DNA from: Streptomyces sp. NRRL WC-3605
GTDB taxonomy: Bacteria; Actinomycetota; Actinomycetes; Streptomycetales; Streptomycetaceae
Direction: 5' to 3'
NCBI RefSeq assembly: GCF_001509795.1
Contig: NZ_LLZN01000041.1
Location: 1-64,000 of the forward strand
DNA length: 64,000 nt
Under the pieces are notes generated by a model. It did not search any database. It was not told where the DNA came from and was given only the letters and a program-made list of their open reading frames with translations. Within the stretch, counting starts at the first letter, position 1. Each line of letters opens with the position of its first letter. Positions 25,556-32,849 of the stretch are shown here, in pieces. The translations under genes and the position numbers were made by a program.

Positions 25556-26572
25556 ATGCGTATCAGCGTCGTGGATGTGGGATCGAAGACGGTCCGCCTG
25601 GTGGTGTCCGACGCCCAGGACGGCGCGCCTCTGCCCGTGCACACCGAGAAGTGGCGGTTGCGGCTGTCCGAGCAGGTCAGGCCGGGCGATCCGATCCCCG
25701 GGGAAGCGGTGGAGCGGCTGGTCCACGCGGTCGCCGCCGCGAGCCGCACCGCGACGAGGTGGGGTGCGGCGGCGCCTCTGGCCTTCGCGACCGCGGTGGT
25801 GCGCTCCGCGCCCAATCGGGCGGAGGTGCTGCGCACCGTGCGCCTGCGGACCGGGGTGCGGCTGTGCACGCTGCCCGGTGAGCTGGAGGCCGAGCTGACG
25901 TTCCTCGCGGCGCGGCGCTGGATGGGCTGGCGCTCGGGTCCGCTCGCCCTGCTGGACATCGGGGGCGGGTCGCTGGAGGTGGCGTTCGGCCGGGGCCGGC
26001 TCCCCGACTTCGTGGCCTCGCTGCCGCTGGGCGCGGGCCGGCTGACCCACGAGTACCTCGCCGCCGGCGAGGACCTGCCCGATCCGGGGCGGCTGCGCGA
26101 CCTGCGCCGCTCGGTGCGGCATCAGCTGCGTGACGTCGCCGCCCGGATCCGCTGGGAGGGGCCGCGGACGGCCGCCGCCACCTCGCGGACGTTCCAGCAG
26201 CTGGGCCGGCTCTGCGGGGCGCCGCCCGGCCGGCACGGGCCGTTCGTCGAGCGGCGGCTGGCGCGTGAGGACCTGCGGGAGGCGGTGCGCCGGATGTCGG
26301 CGCTGAGCGCCGCCGAGCGGGTCCAGCTGCCGGGGATCTCCGCGCCGAGGGCCGAGCAGAGCCTGGCGGGCGCGGTGATCGCGCACACCGCGATGAAGCT
26401 GACGGGGCTGGAGGCGGTGACGATCTGCCCGTGGGCGATCCGCGAGGGGATCATGCTCCGTCACATCGAGGACGGCCCCGGCTGGTGGACCGAGGTCACC
26501 GGCCACGCCGAGGAACCCGGGGCTGACCGGTCCGCGCCGCTGCGCATCGCCGCCGCACCTGTGACGAGCTGA
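25556..26572 (+). CDS. Ppx/GppA-family phosphatase homolog
   Basis: A 338-residue protein of the exopolyphosphatase/guanosine pentaphosphate phosphohydrolase fold (ASKHA ATPase-like). The first phosphate loop reads VVDVGSKTVRLVV and the second LALLDIGGGSLEVAFG. The middle TAVVRSAPNRAEVL and late AIREGIML match the family. The usual Asn of the first loop (GSN[ST]) is Lys here, which could weaken catalysis. It is shorter than the E. coli enzymes, like actinobacterial Ppx1 proteins. A stress-type promoter precedes it and a small acidic protein follows. Confidence 0.85.
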   Translation: MRISVVDVGSKTVRLVVSDAQDGAPLPVHTEKWRLRLSEQVRPGDPIPGEAVERLVHAVAAASRTATRWGAAAPLAFATAVVRSAPNRAEVLRTVRLRTGVRLCTLPGELEAELTFLAARRWMGWRSGPLALLDIGGGSLEVAFGRGRLPDFVASLPLGAGRLTHEYLAAGEDLPDPGRLRDLRRSVRHQLRDVAARIRWEGPRTAAATSRTFQQLGRLCGAPPGRHGPFVERRLAREDLREAVRRMSALSAAERVQLPGISAPRAEQSLAGAVIAHTAMKLTGLEAVTICPWAIREGIMLRHIEDGPGWWTEVTGHAEEPGADRSAPLRIAAAPVTS

Positions 26573-26598
26573 CCGGACGACAACAGGAGGAGCAGTCC

Positions 26599-26781
26599 GT
26601 GTCCCAGGACGACAAGCAGCACCAGAAGCACCCCGAGACCGCACTGGAGGAGGTGACGGAGGAGGTCGCCGAGGCCGGGCGCCGGGTCCGGGAGTCGCCC
26701 GGCGAGCGCCGCCGCAGCGGCGAGGCCGGTGAGGCGGTCACTCCGAACCAGGAGGCCCAGGAGGAGTCGCGGGGCGACTGA
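26599..26781 (+). CDS. Small acidic hydrophilic protein
   Basis: A 60-residue protein from GTG 26599, strongly supported by an AGGAGGAG ribosome site. It is almost entirely charged and polar (MSQDDKQHQKHPETALEEV, EVAEAGRRVRE, QEAQEESRGD) with no hydrophobic core, so probably disordered or a short coiled coil. It lies 26 bases after the Ppx/GppA gene and shares its transcript up to the terminator that follows. Function unknown. Confidence 0.65.
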   Translation: MSQDDKQHQKHPETALEEVTEEVAEAGRRVRESPGERRRSGEAGEAVTPNQEAQEESRGD

Positions 26782-26806
26782 CGGGCCGTTCGTCCGTACA
26801 CGATCT

Positions 26807-26847
26807 GGGTGCCGGTCGGGCGGCCCCACTCCGCCCGGCCGGCACCC
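26807..26847 (+). terminator. Terminator after the small acidic protein gene
   Basis: Arms of 17 bp (26807-26823 and 26831-26847) with one G-U-type pair and a 7-base loop, 25 bases after the stop. It could also serve the convergent inhibitor gene. Confidence 0.7.
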
Positions 26848-26939
26848 ATGCGAGGTGACACCGGATCCCTCGGCCGTGCTCGCACTCCCCATCCGCGAGC
26901 CCGGCCGCACTGCACGGGGTCCGTGGTGCCGCCCCGGTC

Positions 26940-27371
26940 TCAGAACGCGAAGGTGGTCCCGAAGGAGCCCTTCACGCACTCGTTGGCGAACGTCCGCTCA
27001 TAGGAGACGCGCTGGCCCTGCCAGACCCCGTCCACGGTGACGACGACGGGATCGTACTGCTTGGTGCACATCACCCCTTCGGTCGCTCTCAGAGCGTCGA
27101 AGTCGCCGTTGAGGCCCCGCAGTTCGGCACAGGCCGCCGCCGGGGCGGGATGGGTGCCGGAGGGCGTCGGTGCGCAGCTCAGGGTCACCGCGCGTGCCGG
27201 GGAGGCGAGGGCGGCGGTGTCGCCGTGAGCAAGGGTCAGCACCAGCGCCGAGGGAGCGTAGAGCGAGGCGGGGGCGGCGTCGGGGGCGGCCAGGGCGGAC
27301 CCGGTGAGGGGTCCGCAGACGGCGGTGGCCGTCAGAGCGAGGGTCGCTGCCCAGCGCGCGGTGTTCCGCAT
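26940..27371 (-). CDS. Subtilisin inhibitor (SSI family), predicted P1 lysine
   Basis: A 143-residue secreted protease inhibitor. ATG 27371 sits nine bases after GGAAGG and is preferred over ATG 27380. The signal peptide ([23 protein letters not shown]) is followed by the SSI fold: [31 protein letters not shown] and [20 protein letters not shown], ending FAF. Four Cys make the two usual disulfides. At the reactive loop the family reads VMCPMVYDP with P1 Met; here it is VMCTKQYDP, placing Lys at P1 and Gln at P1'. Lys at P1 predicts inhibition of trypsin-like proteases. Confidence 0.95.
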   Translation of the reverse strand: MRNTARWAATLALTATAVCGPLTGSALAAPDAAPASLYAPSALVLTLAHGDTAALASPARAVTLSCAPTPSGTHPAPAAACAELRGLNGDFDALRATEGVMCTKQYDPVVVTVDGVWQGQRVSYERTFANECVKGSFGTTFAF

Positions 27372-27777
27372 TGTGTGCATCCTTCCGCTTGTTTCGAGGG
27401 TGTGCCGGCTCCGGCGCGATCGGTGCCGGAACGACGAGCGGGAGTCTGCCGAGTCCGCCGCCGAAACTCACATCGACACCACGGGTTTCAGTAACCTTGC
27501 GTATTGAATCAGTGGCGTGAAGTAACGGAATTCGAACGTTCCAATGCCGGAACGTGGCCATTCCTGATCGCTCGAAGTCGCCCGATGGCTGATTCCCAGG
27601 GGTTCATTAATAGGCCTGAAACATTCCGGTTGGGGGCCTCTGGTGGAGGCCTGAGCGGGGTCCGTCCACACGATCCACCCCCGCACGCCGGTGTGCGCCC
27701 CCCGGTCCCCACCTGGCCTACCGGTCGGTATGGTCTGCGTACAGCGCGGTCTCAGGGACGAGAGGCGGGTCGTAGGC
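27372..27777. other. Intergenic region with two palindromes, between SSI and lactate oxidase genes
   Basis: About 400 bases with no gene. The region is locally AT-richer (27490-27630). It holds an inverted repeat ACGTTCC (27536-27542) / GGAACGT (27549-27555) and a TACCG-GT-CGGTA palindrome (27719-27730) typical of TetR-family operators, 48 bases before the oxidase ATG. It must contain both divergent promoters; I cannot define them. Confidence 0.5.
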
Positions 27778-28947
27778 ATGGGCAGGCACTGGGCCGACTT
27801 CCAGTACGAGATCTATCTGAACGGCATGTCGGGCACCGTGCCCCGGCTGCCCACCGACCTGACCCGGCTGGAGGAGCTGACCGAGCAGCGCCTCGGCCCC
27901 GGCCCCGTGGGCTATGTGGCGGGCAGCGCCGGCGCCGGCAGCACCGCGCGCGCCAACCGGGCGGCCCTGGACCGCCGCAGGATCGTTCCGCGCATGCTCC
28001 GGGACGTGCACGAGCGGGACCTGTCCGTGGAGGTGCTGGGCCGCGCCCTGCCCGCCCCGGTCGCGCTGGCGCCGATCGGCGTGCTGTCGATCATGCACCC
28101 GGACGCCGAGAGCGCGGCCGCCCGGGCCGCCGCCGCGCAGGGGGTGCCGTTCATCCTGTCGTCCGCGTCCAGCACCCCGCTGGAGCAGGTGGCGGAGGCG
28201 ATGGGCGACGCCGAGCGCTGGTTCCAGCTGTACTGGCCGAAGGACCCGGAGGTGGCGCGCAGTTTCCTGGCCCGCGCGAAGGCCGCCGGGTACACCGCGC
28301 TCGTCGTCACCCTCGACACCCCGATGCTCGCCTGGCGGCCCCGCGACCTCGACCAGGCCTACCTGCCCTTCCTGCACGGCGTCGGCACCGCCAACTACTT
28401 CTCCGACCCCGCGTTCCAGGCCGGTCTGGCCAAGCCCGTCCACGAGGATCCGAACGCCGCCGTCATGCATTTCGTCGGCATGTTCTCCGACCCGGCGAAG
28501 ACCTGGCCCGACCTCGCCTTCCTGCGGGAGAACTGGGACGGCCCGATCGTCCTGAAGGGCGTCCTGCACCCGGACGACGCCCGGGCCGCCGCCGACGCCG
28601 GGATGGACGGCGTGATCGTCTCCAACCACGGCGGACGCCAGGTGGCCGGCTCGATCGGCGCCGCGGACGCCCTGCCCCGGGTCGTCGAGGCGGTCGGCGA
28701 CCGGCTGACGGTGCTGTTCGACAGCGGGGTCCGCACCGGGGACGACATCTTCAAGGCCCTCGCCCTCGGGGCGCGGGCGGTCCTCGTCGGACGGCCGTAC
28801 GCGTACGGGCTCGGACTCGACGGACAGGCGGGCGTCGAGCACGTCATCCGCTGCCTGCTCGCCGAACTCGACCTCACCCTTGCCCTGTCCGGGCACGCGG
28901 GCCCCGGCACCGTGGGCCCCGGCGACCTGGTGGAGGCGACCGCGTGA
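27778..28947 (+). CDS. FMN-dependent alpha-hydroxy-acid oxidase (lactate 2-monooxygenase type)
   Basis: A 389-residue TIM-barrel flavoenzyme from ATG 27778. Family landmarks: VGYVAGSAGAGSTARANRAA (start of barrel), PVALAPIGVLSIMHPDAE, FILSSASSTPLEQ, WFQLYWPKD, VTLDTPMLAWRPRD and the active-site VSNHGGRQV with catalytic His and substrate Arg. FDSGVRTGDDIFKAL and LVGRPYAYGL hold FMN phosphate. The long central loop (residues ~185-260) resembles lactate 2-monooxygenases. Stop overlaps the next gene start (GTGA), so oxidation of a 2-hydroxy acid is coupled with a 2-hydroxyacid dehydrogenase. Confidence 0.92.
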   Translation: MGRHWADFQYEIYLNGMSGTVPRLPTDLTRLEELTEQRLGPGPVGYVAGSAGAGSTARANRAALDRRRIVPRMLRDVHERDLSVEVLGRALPAPVALAPIGVLSIMHPDAESAAARAAAAQGVPFILSSASSTPLEQVAEAMGDAERWFQLYWPKDPEVARSFLARAKAAGYTALVVTLDTPMLAWRPRDLDQAYLPFLHGVGTANYFSDPAFQAGLAKPVHEDPNAAVMHFVGMFSDPAKTWPDLAFLRENWDGPIVLKGVLHPDDARAAADAGMDGVIVSNHGGRQVAGSIGAADALPRVVEAVGDRLTVLFDSGVRTGDDIFKALALGARAVLVGRPYAYGLGLDGQAGVEHVIRCLLAELDLTLALSGHAGPGTVGPGDLVEATA

Positions 28948-29930
28948 GCGCCGCCCGCCAGGTGCTCGCCGTCGTCCCGCCGCACATCGGCGGCCGGGGC
29001 GTCGGCGCCGGACTGGCCGCGCTGCTGCCCGGCGACGCGCACGTCACCGTCGTCGAGGCGGCCGACGAGGATCTGGACGCGCTGCGCCGCGCCCACGTCG
29101 TCATCACCGCGCTGGCCCCGGTCACCGCCGCCCACCTCGCCGCGGCACCGGAGTTGGAGCTGGTGCAGTGCGCGAGCCACGGATTCGACTACGTCGACGT
29201 GACGGCGGCCGGGGAGCGCGGGGTCCGGGTGTGCACGATCGGCTCCAGCGGCGCCGAGGCGCAGAACGTCGCCGAGCAGACCTTCGCCCTGATGCTGGCC
29301 CTGGCCAAGCAGGTGATCCCCGGTCACCTCGCGCTCGTCGAGGGCGAGTGGGCCCTCCCCCGCCTCCAGGGATCGCTGACCGAGCTGTCGGGCAAGACGC
29401 TCGGCATCGTGGGCCTCGGCCAGATCGGGCTTCAGGTGGCCCGGCGCGCGGCCGCGTTCGACATGACCGTCGTCTACGCCGGACGCCGGCGGGCGGCTCC
29501 CGAGGCGGAGGCCGAGGCGGGCGGCGCCCGCCATGTACCGCTCGACGAGCTGTGCCGGGTCTCCGACTACGTCTCCCTGCACGCCCCGCTCACCGAGGAG
29601 ACGCGCGGGCTGCTGGACGCCCGGCGCCTCGCGCTGCTGAAACCGTCGGCGTTCGTGGTCAACACGGCGCGGGGCGGCCTGATCGACCAGGACGCCCTCG
29701 CGGACGCCCTGGAGAAGGGCGCCCTGGCCGGGGCCGGCATCGACGTCTTCGACCCCGAACCACCCACCCCGGCCCTGCGGTTGCTCCGCGCCCCGAACGT
29801 GGTCCTCTCCCCGCACGTCGGCGGCGTCACCCGCGAGACGATGATCCGCATCGCCCTCGCGGCGGTACGCAACGTGACGGACTTCCTGGCGGGCGACACC
29901 CCACGGGACGCGGTCACCGAACCCACCTGA
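28944..29930 (+). CDS. D-2-hydroxyacid dehydrogenase (NAD-dependent)
   Basis: A 328-residue enzyme from GTG 28944. It has an N-terminal substrate domain, then the Rossmann loop GIVGLGQIGLQVARRAAAFD (residues ~155-175). The catalytic residues follow: Arg in VVNTARGGLID, Glu in DVFDPEPPTP and His in LSPHVGGVT. It reduces 2-keto acids to D-2-hydroxy acids or the reverse. Translationally coupled to the oxidase; together they could interconvert or purge D/L hydroxy acids. The substrate is not defined. Confidence 0.93.
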   Translation: MSAARQVLAVVPPHIGGRGVGAGLAALLPGDAHVTVVEAADEDLDALRRAHVVITALAPVTAAHLAAAPELELVQCASHGFDYVDVTAAGERGVRVCTIGSSGAEAQNVAEQTFALMLALAKQVIPGHLALVEGEWALPRLQGSLTELSGKTLGIVGLGQIGLQVARRAAAFDMTVVYAGRRRAAPEAEAEAGGARHVPLDELCRVSDYVSLHAPLTEETRGLLDARRLALLKPSAFVVNTARGGLIDQDALADALEKGALAGAGIDVFDPEPPTPALRLLRAPNVVLSPHVGGVTRETMIRIALAAVRNVTDFLAGDTPRDAVTEPT

Positions 29931-30035
29931 CCGGCCCGCCCCCGCCCAGGGGCACCGCCCTCCTGACGGCCCGGCGCCCCGACCACCGCACCCGACAACA
30001 CGTCCCGCGTCACGGCGTCAGAGGGCGCGCACGAC

Positions 30036-30069
30036 GGTGCCGGTCCCCCTTGCGGCCGGGACCGGCACC
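30036..30069. terminator. Terminator between convergent operons
   Basis: Perfect 12-bp stem (30036-30047 with 30058-30069), 10-base loop, between the dehydrogenase stop (29930) and the convergent gene stop (30087). It can serve both directions. Confidence 0.65.
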
Positions 30070-30086
30070 CCCGCCGCCTCGGGCGG

Positions 30087-31727
30087 CTACGCGCTCCGCT
30101 CCCCCCGCCCGGCGGCCCGTGTCCCCCCTGGGCCGACCACCGCACTGGACAGGGCGTCCGGGGTCGAGGACGTCGGTGGGTCCGTCAGCCAGCGCTGGGT
30201 GCCGGAGCGGTCGCGCACCTTGACGACGATGTCGGCACCCGGGTCGGGGGCGGCCGCGGCCAGGGCGAGCCGTTCGTCCCAGCGGGGCAGCAGCTCGCCC
30301 CGGACCGTGAGGTCGTAGCGCACGTCCTCCGCGCGCCCGGACCCCGAGGGGGCGCACCTGCCGAGAATCACCACACCGGCGTCCGCGCGGGAGTCCAGGC
30401 ACAGATCGGGGTCCGCCGCGCTGCGCAGCCGCCCGTCCTTGTCGTACGACCACTTCTGGCCGATGTCGTCGGAGCAGGCGGCGAGTCCGGTCCCCGCTCC
30501 GGGCCCCGGTTCGCCCCGTACGCCGAGACACAGGCCGGCGGCGGCGTTGCGCAGCCGGGTGGGCGACGGCACGGCCGGGAGCTGGGCGGTGCCGGGCGGT
30601 GCGGAGGACACGGCGGGCGGAAGCCGGGTGCCGGGGCTTCCGGCGGTCGCGGAGACGGTCGGGTCGACTCCGTCGTCGTCGGTCAGCAGCCCGGCGACCA
30701 GCAGCAGGGCGATCAGCCCGGCGGAGGCGACGCACACACCCGTCAGCAGCGTCCGTGAGGGGCGGGGCGGGGCTGCCGCCCCGCGGATCTGCGCGGGCAC
30801 CAGCGCCAGCAGCCCGCGGCGGGCCGCGCCGTGCCGGGCGCCGCCGCGGGTCCGGGACGCGGCCCGGCCCGGACGGGTCTCGAGATAGCGGCGCGCACCC
30901 CAGCCGAGGACGGACTCGGCGATGAGAACACCCAGCCCGCCCTCGAAATGGCTCAGTTGTTCGGCGGCGTTCCGGCAGTACCGGCACTGCGTCAGATGCG
31001 CCTCCACATCCGGCAGCAGGGCGCCGCCCCGGCGAATGGGGACGTCGAGCAGGCGGTTGTAGAACCGGCAATCCTTCGTGGGCGCGAGTTCCCGATGGGC
31101 ATGTACACAACCTTCACGGAATTTGTCCCGCGCCTGTTCGAGTGCGGCCCTCGCGGTAAGGGGATCGAGGCCGAGCAGTCCGGCGGGGACATTCAGCGGC
31201 TCCGCATCGACCTCGGTGTGCCAGAGCAGACATCGGGCGAGTCCGGGAAGCGCCTGGAATGACCGGTCGGCGAGCCGCCGATTTTCCGGCGTGAGGGACT
31301 TCGCGGTCCGCATACCGCGCCCGCCGGAGGGTTTGGCCAGTTCCGGCACCGTCCCCGTTATTCGTTCGTCCCCGGACCAGTGCCGGACCGTGTCCCGGAC
31401 CGCCACGAGCAGCCGGGGGCGCAGCGCGGCGGCGGGCTCGCCCAAGGCCAGGCGGTCGAGCACCTGGTGGAAGGCGGCGGCGGTGACCATGTGGGAGGCG
31501 GGGCCCGCGGGGGCCGCCAGACAGATCACCGCGTAGGCGTGGACCGGGTCCCAGTGGCGCGCCATGAGCAGGGCGACGGAGGGCGCGGCCTCGCTGTCGG
31601 TCCGGCCCCGCAACCGGGTGGCGAGTCCTTCGTCGGACTCCTCGGGGAGACCTCCCGGTGGTGGATAGGGAGGCCGAGGGGGGTGGGGGGTGGGTACTGA
31701 ACGGATTCCTTCCCGCACGCAGGACAC
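30087..31727 (-). CDS. Sigma-factor-like/zinc-finger/membrane/ricin-lectin protein, paralog A
   Basis: About 546 residues if started at GTG 31727; the frame is open to ATG 31871, but the added 48 residues are Arg/Pro-rich and look non-coding. Order: an ECF-sigma-like helical part (RHWDPVHAYAVICL, then LPGLARCLLWHTEVDAEPL), an anti-sigma-type zinc motif in EAHLTQCRYC (H-x3-C-x2-C) and one membrane span (LTGVCVASAGLIALLLVAGLL). A Pro/Thr linker and an extracellular ricin-type beta-trefoil (GQKWSYD, LCLDS, TQRWLTD) complete it. A close paralog lies 4.3 kb away. The design suggests a membrane sensor of sugars; the sigma resemblance is inferred from layout. Confidence 0.75.
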   Translation of the reverse strand: MSCVREGIRSVPTPHPPRPPYPPPGGLPEESDEGLATRLRGRTDSEAAPSVALLMARHWDPVHAYAVICLAAPAGPASHMVTAAAFHQVLDRLALGEPAAALRPRLLVAVRDTVRHWSGDERITGTVPELAKPSGGRGMRTAKSLTPENRRLADRSFQALPGLARCLLWHTEVDAEPLNVPAGLLGLDPLTARAALEQARDKFREGCVHAHRELAPTKDCRFYNRLLDVPIRRGGALLPDVEAHLTQCRYCRNAAEQLSHFEGGLGVLIAESVLGWGARRYLETRPGRAASRTRGGARHGAARRGLLALVPAQIRGAAAPPRPSRTLLTGVCVASAGLIALLLVAGLLTDDDGVDPTVSATAGSPGTRLPPAVSSAPPGTAQLPAVPSPTRLRNAAAGLCLGVRGEPGPGAGTGLAACSDDIGQKWSYDKDGRLRSAADPDLCLDSRADAGVVILGRCAPSGSGRAEDVRYDLTVRGELLPRWDERLALAAAAPDPGADIVVKVRDRSGTQRWLTDPPTSSTPDALSSAVVGPGGTRAAGRGERSA

Positions 31728-31989
31728 AGAAGTTCCGATCGCCGAAAAGGAGCGAGCGACATGCCGTGGACCTCTCCGGCGGGACCGCGGGGGCGGAAAT
31801 TCCGCGACGCCCGTCCGCGCCGATTCCCTCGCGGAACGCTTGAGCCCCGGCCTATTCCACTCCCACGGCATTCACCCTTGCACAGCGCGCTCAGGCCCAA
31901 CAAGGCACTTGGGCAACATCAGCACCGATTGAAATAAAAGTCAGAATCCCCACCCGCACACCCCGGGAAAACGAGGGCCGCGGGGAAGG

Positions 31990-32367
31990 TCAGATCTGCC
32001 AGGACCGCAACCGGTCGGCCGCCCCGTACACATCGGTCGTGCCGGACATCAGATCGCGGGCGAGGTCGACCAGAGCGCCGTAGGGCGGGTCGATGCCGAC
32101 GCCGCTGACGAACATGTAGGCCACGGCGGAGGCGCAGGCGAAGCGTGCGTTGGCCGAGGGCAGCGGCTTGAGCAGGGCGAGGGTGTGCAGCAGCGCGGCG
32201 GCGCGCCAGGCGGGGTCGGAGTCGACGCCGAGCCGGGGCGGATCGACCCGGTGCCGGGCGACGGCGGCGACCAGCGCCGAGAAGTCGTTGACGGTGGGCT
32301 GGTCCGGCAGGACCTCTTCATGTCGCTGGAGCAGCCAGGGCACGTCGATGTGAATGACGGATGCCAT
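31990..32367 (-). CDS. Fic/Doc-like toxin of a toxin-antitoxin pair, degenerate active site
   Basis: A 125-residue protein resembling the Fic-family toxin component common in Streptomyces. It has helices VNDFSALVAAVARHRVD, AWRAAALLHTLALLKPLPSANARFACASA and YGALVDLARDLMSG. The Fic/Doc motif HPFxxGNxRT appears as KPLPSANARFA: catalytic His replaced by Lys, Asn and Arg kept. AMP or phosphate transfer in the usual way is therefore doubtful. It starts 3 bases after the antitoxin stop, the standard antitoxin-first order. Confidence 0.75.
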   Translation of the reverse strand: MASVIHIDVPWLLQRHEEVLPDQPTVNDFSALVAAVARHRVDPPRLGVDSDPAWRAAALLHTLALLKPLPSANARFACASAVAYMFVSGVGIDPPYGALVDLARDLMSGTTDVYGAADRLRSWQI

Positions 32368-32370
32368 CGG

Positions 32371-32616
32371 TCAGGCGGCCCGCCCCTCGCCGTCGGCCGG
32401 CGGCTCGTCGTCGGGAAAGGCGGCGGCGAACTCCTCGGCGTGCGAGGAGAAGAACCTGCGGAACGCCTCGGCGCCCTCCTGGAGAGCGCGGTGCCTGGCT
32501 ATGTCGGCCGCGGCGGCCTCCCGTACGAGCGCTTTCATCGAGGTGCCGCGTTCCTTGGCGATCTGCCGCAGGTCCTCGAGCTCACGATCGCTGAACTCCA
32601 CGTTGAGAGCTGGCAT
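32371..32616 (-). CDS. Ribbon-helix-helix antitoxin
   Basis: An 81-residue protein. The N-terminus MPALNVEFSDRELEDLRQIA, then ERGTSMKALVREAA, fits a CopG/ribbon-helix-helix DNA-binding domain. The acidic C-terminal tail (AAFPDDEPPADGEGRAA) would wrap the toxin. It precedes the Fic-like toxin by 3 bases. A repeated palindromic block directly upstream of its start suggests autoregulation. Confidence 0.78.
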   Translation of the reverse strand: MPALNVEFSDRELEDLRQIAKERGTSMKALVREAAAADIARHRALQEGAEAFRRFFSSHAEEFAAAFPDDEPPADGEGRAA

Positions 32617-32620
32617 GCCC

Positions 32621-32650
32621 TTACGGTACCGCTGGGGTACTTCGACGTAA
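32621..32650 (-). promoter_or_regulatory. Putative autoregulatory operator of the toxin-antitoxin pair
   Basis: Thirty bases built from 5-base blocks: TTACG-GTACC-GCTGG-GGTAC-TTCGA-CGTAA. GTACC/GGTAC form one inverted repeat and TTACG/CGTAA a second, enclosing one. It ends 4 bases before the antitoxin ATG. Ribbon-helix-helix antitoxins bind such arrays; binding is inferred. Confidence 0.45.
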
Positions 32651-32849
32651 ATCCCCGCAGGTCAGACCTGGTGAGTGCCGGTACCGGCCGGGGCACGCCG
32701 CCGGACCGGGCCGGGCCCTGGGGACCGACGTGCGCGCGGGCGAGGCGTGCCGGGCGCCGCTCGGCAGGCGGGACATTGCGGACACGACCTAGGCTGGGGC
32801 GCGAGTGACACGCTTGTTCACCGTGAGTGTGCACGTGGGAGCTGCGAGC

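Noticed and set aside
31728..31871. N-terminal extension of paralog A to ATG 31871
   Set aside because: The added residues are Arg/Pro-rich with poor codon bias, the ribosome site is too close to that ATG, and paralog B has no counterpart.
31526..31903. Zinc-finger-like small frame (ELLCPACGKE) with a GGAGAGG site near 31761
   Set aside because: The CxxC is isolated, the rest is Pro-rich and overlaps the conserved part of paralog A in another frame; insufficient support.
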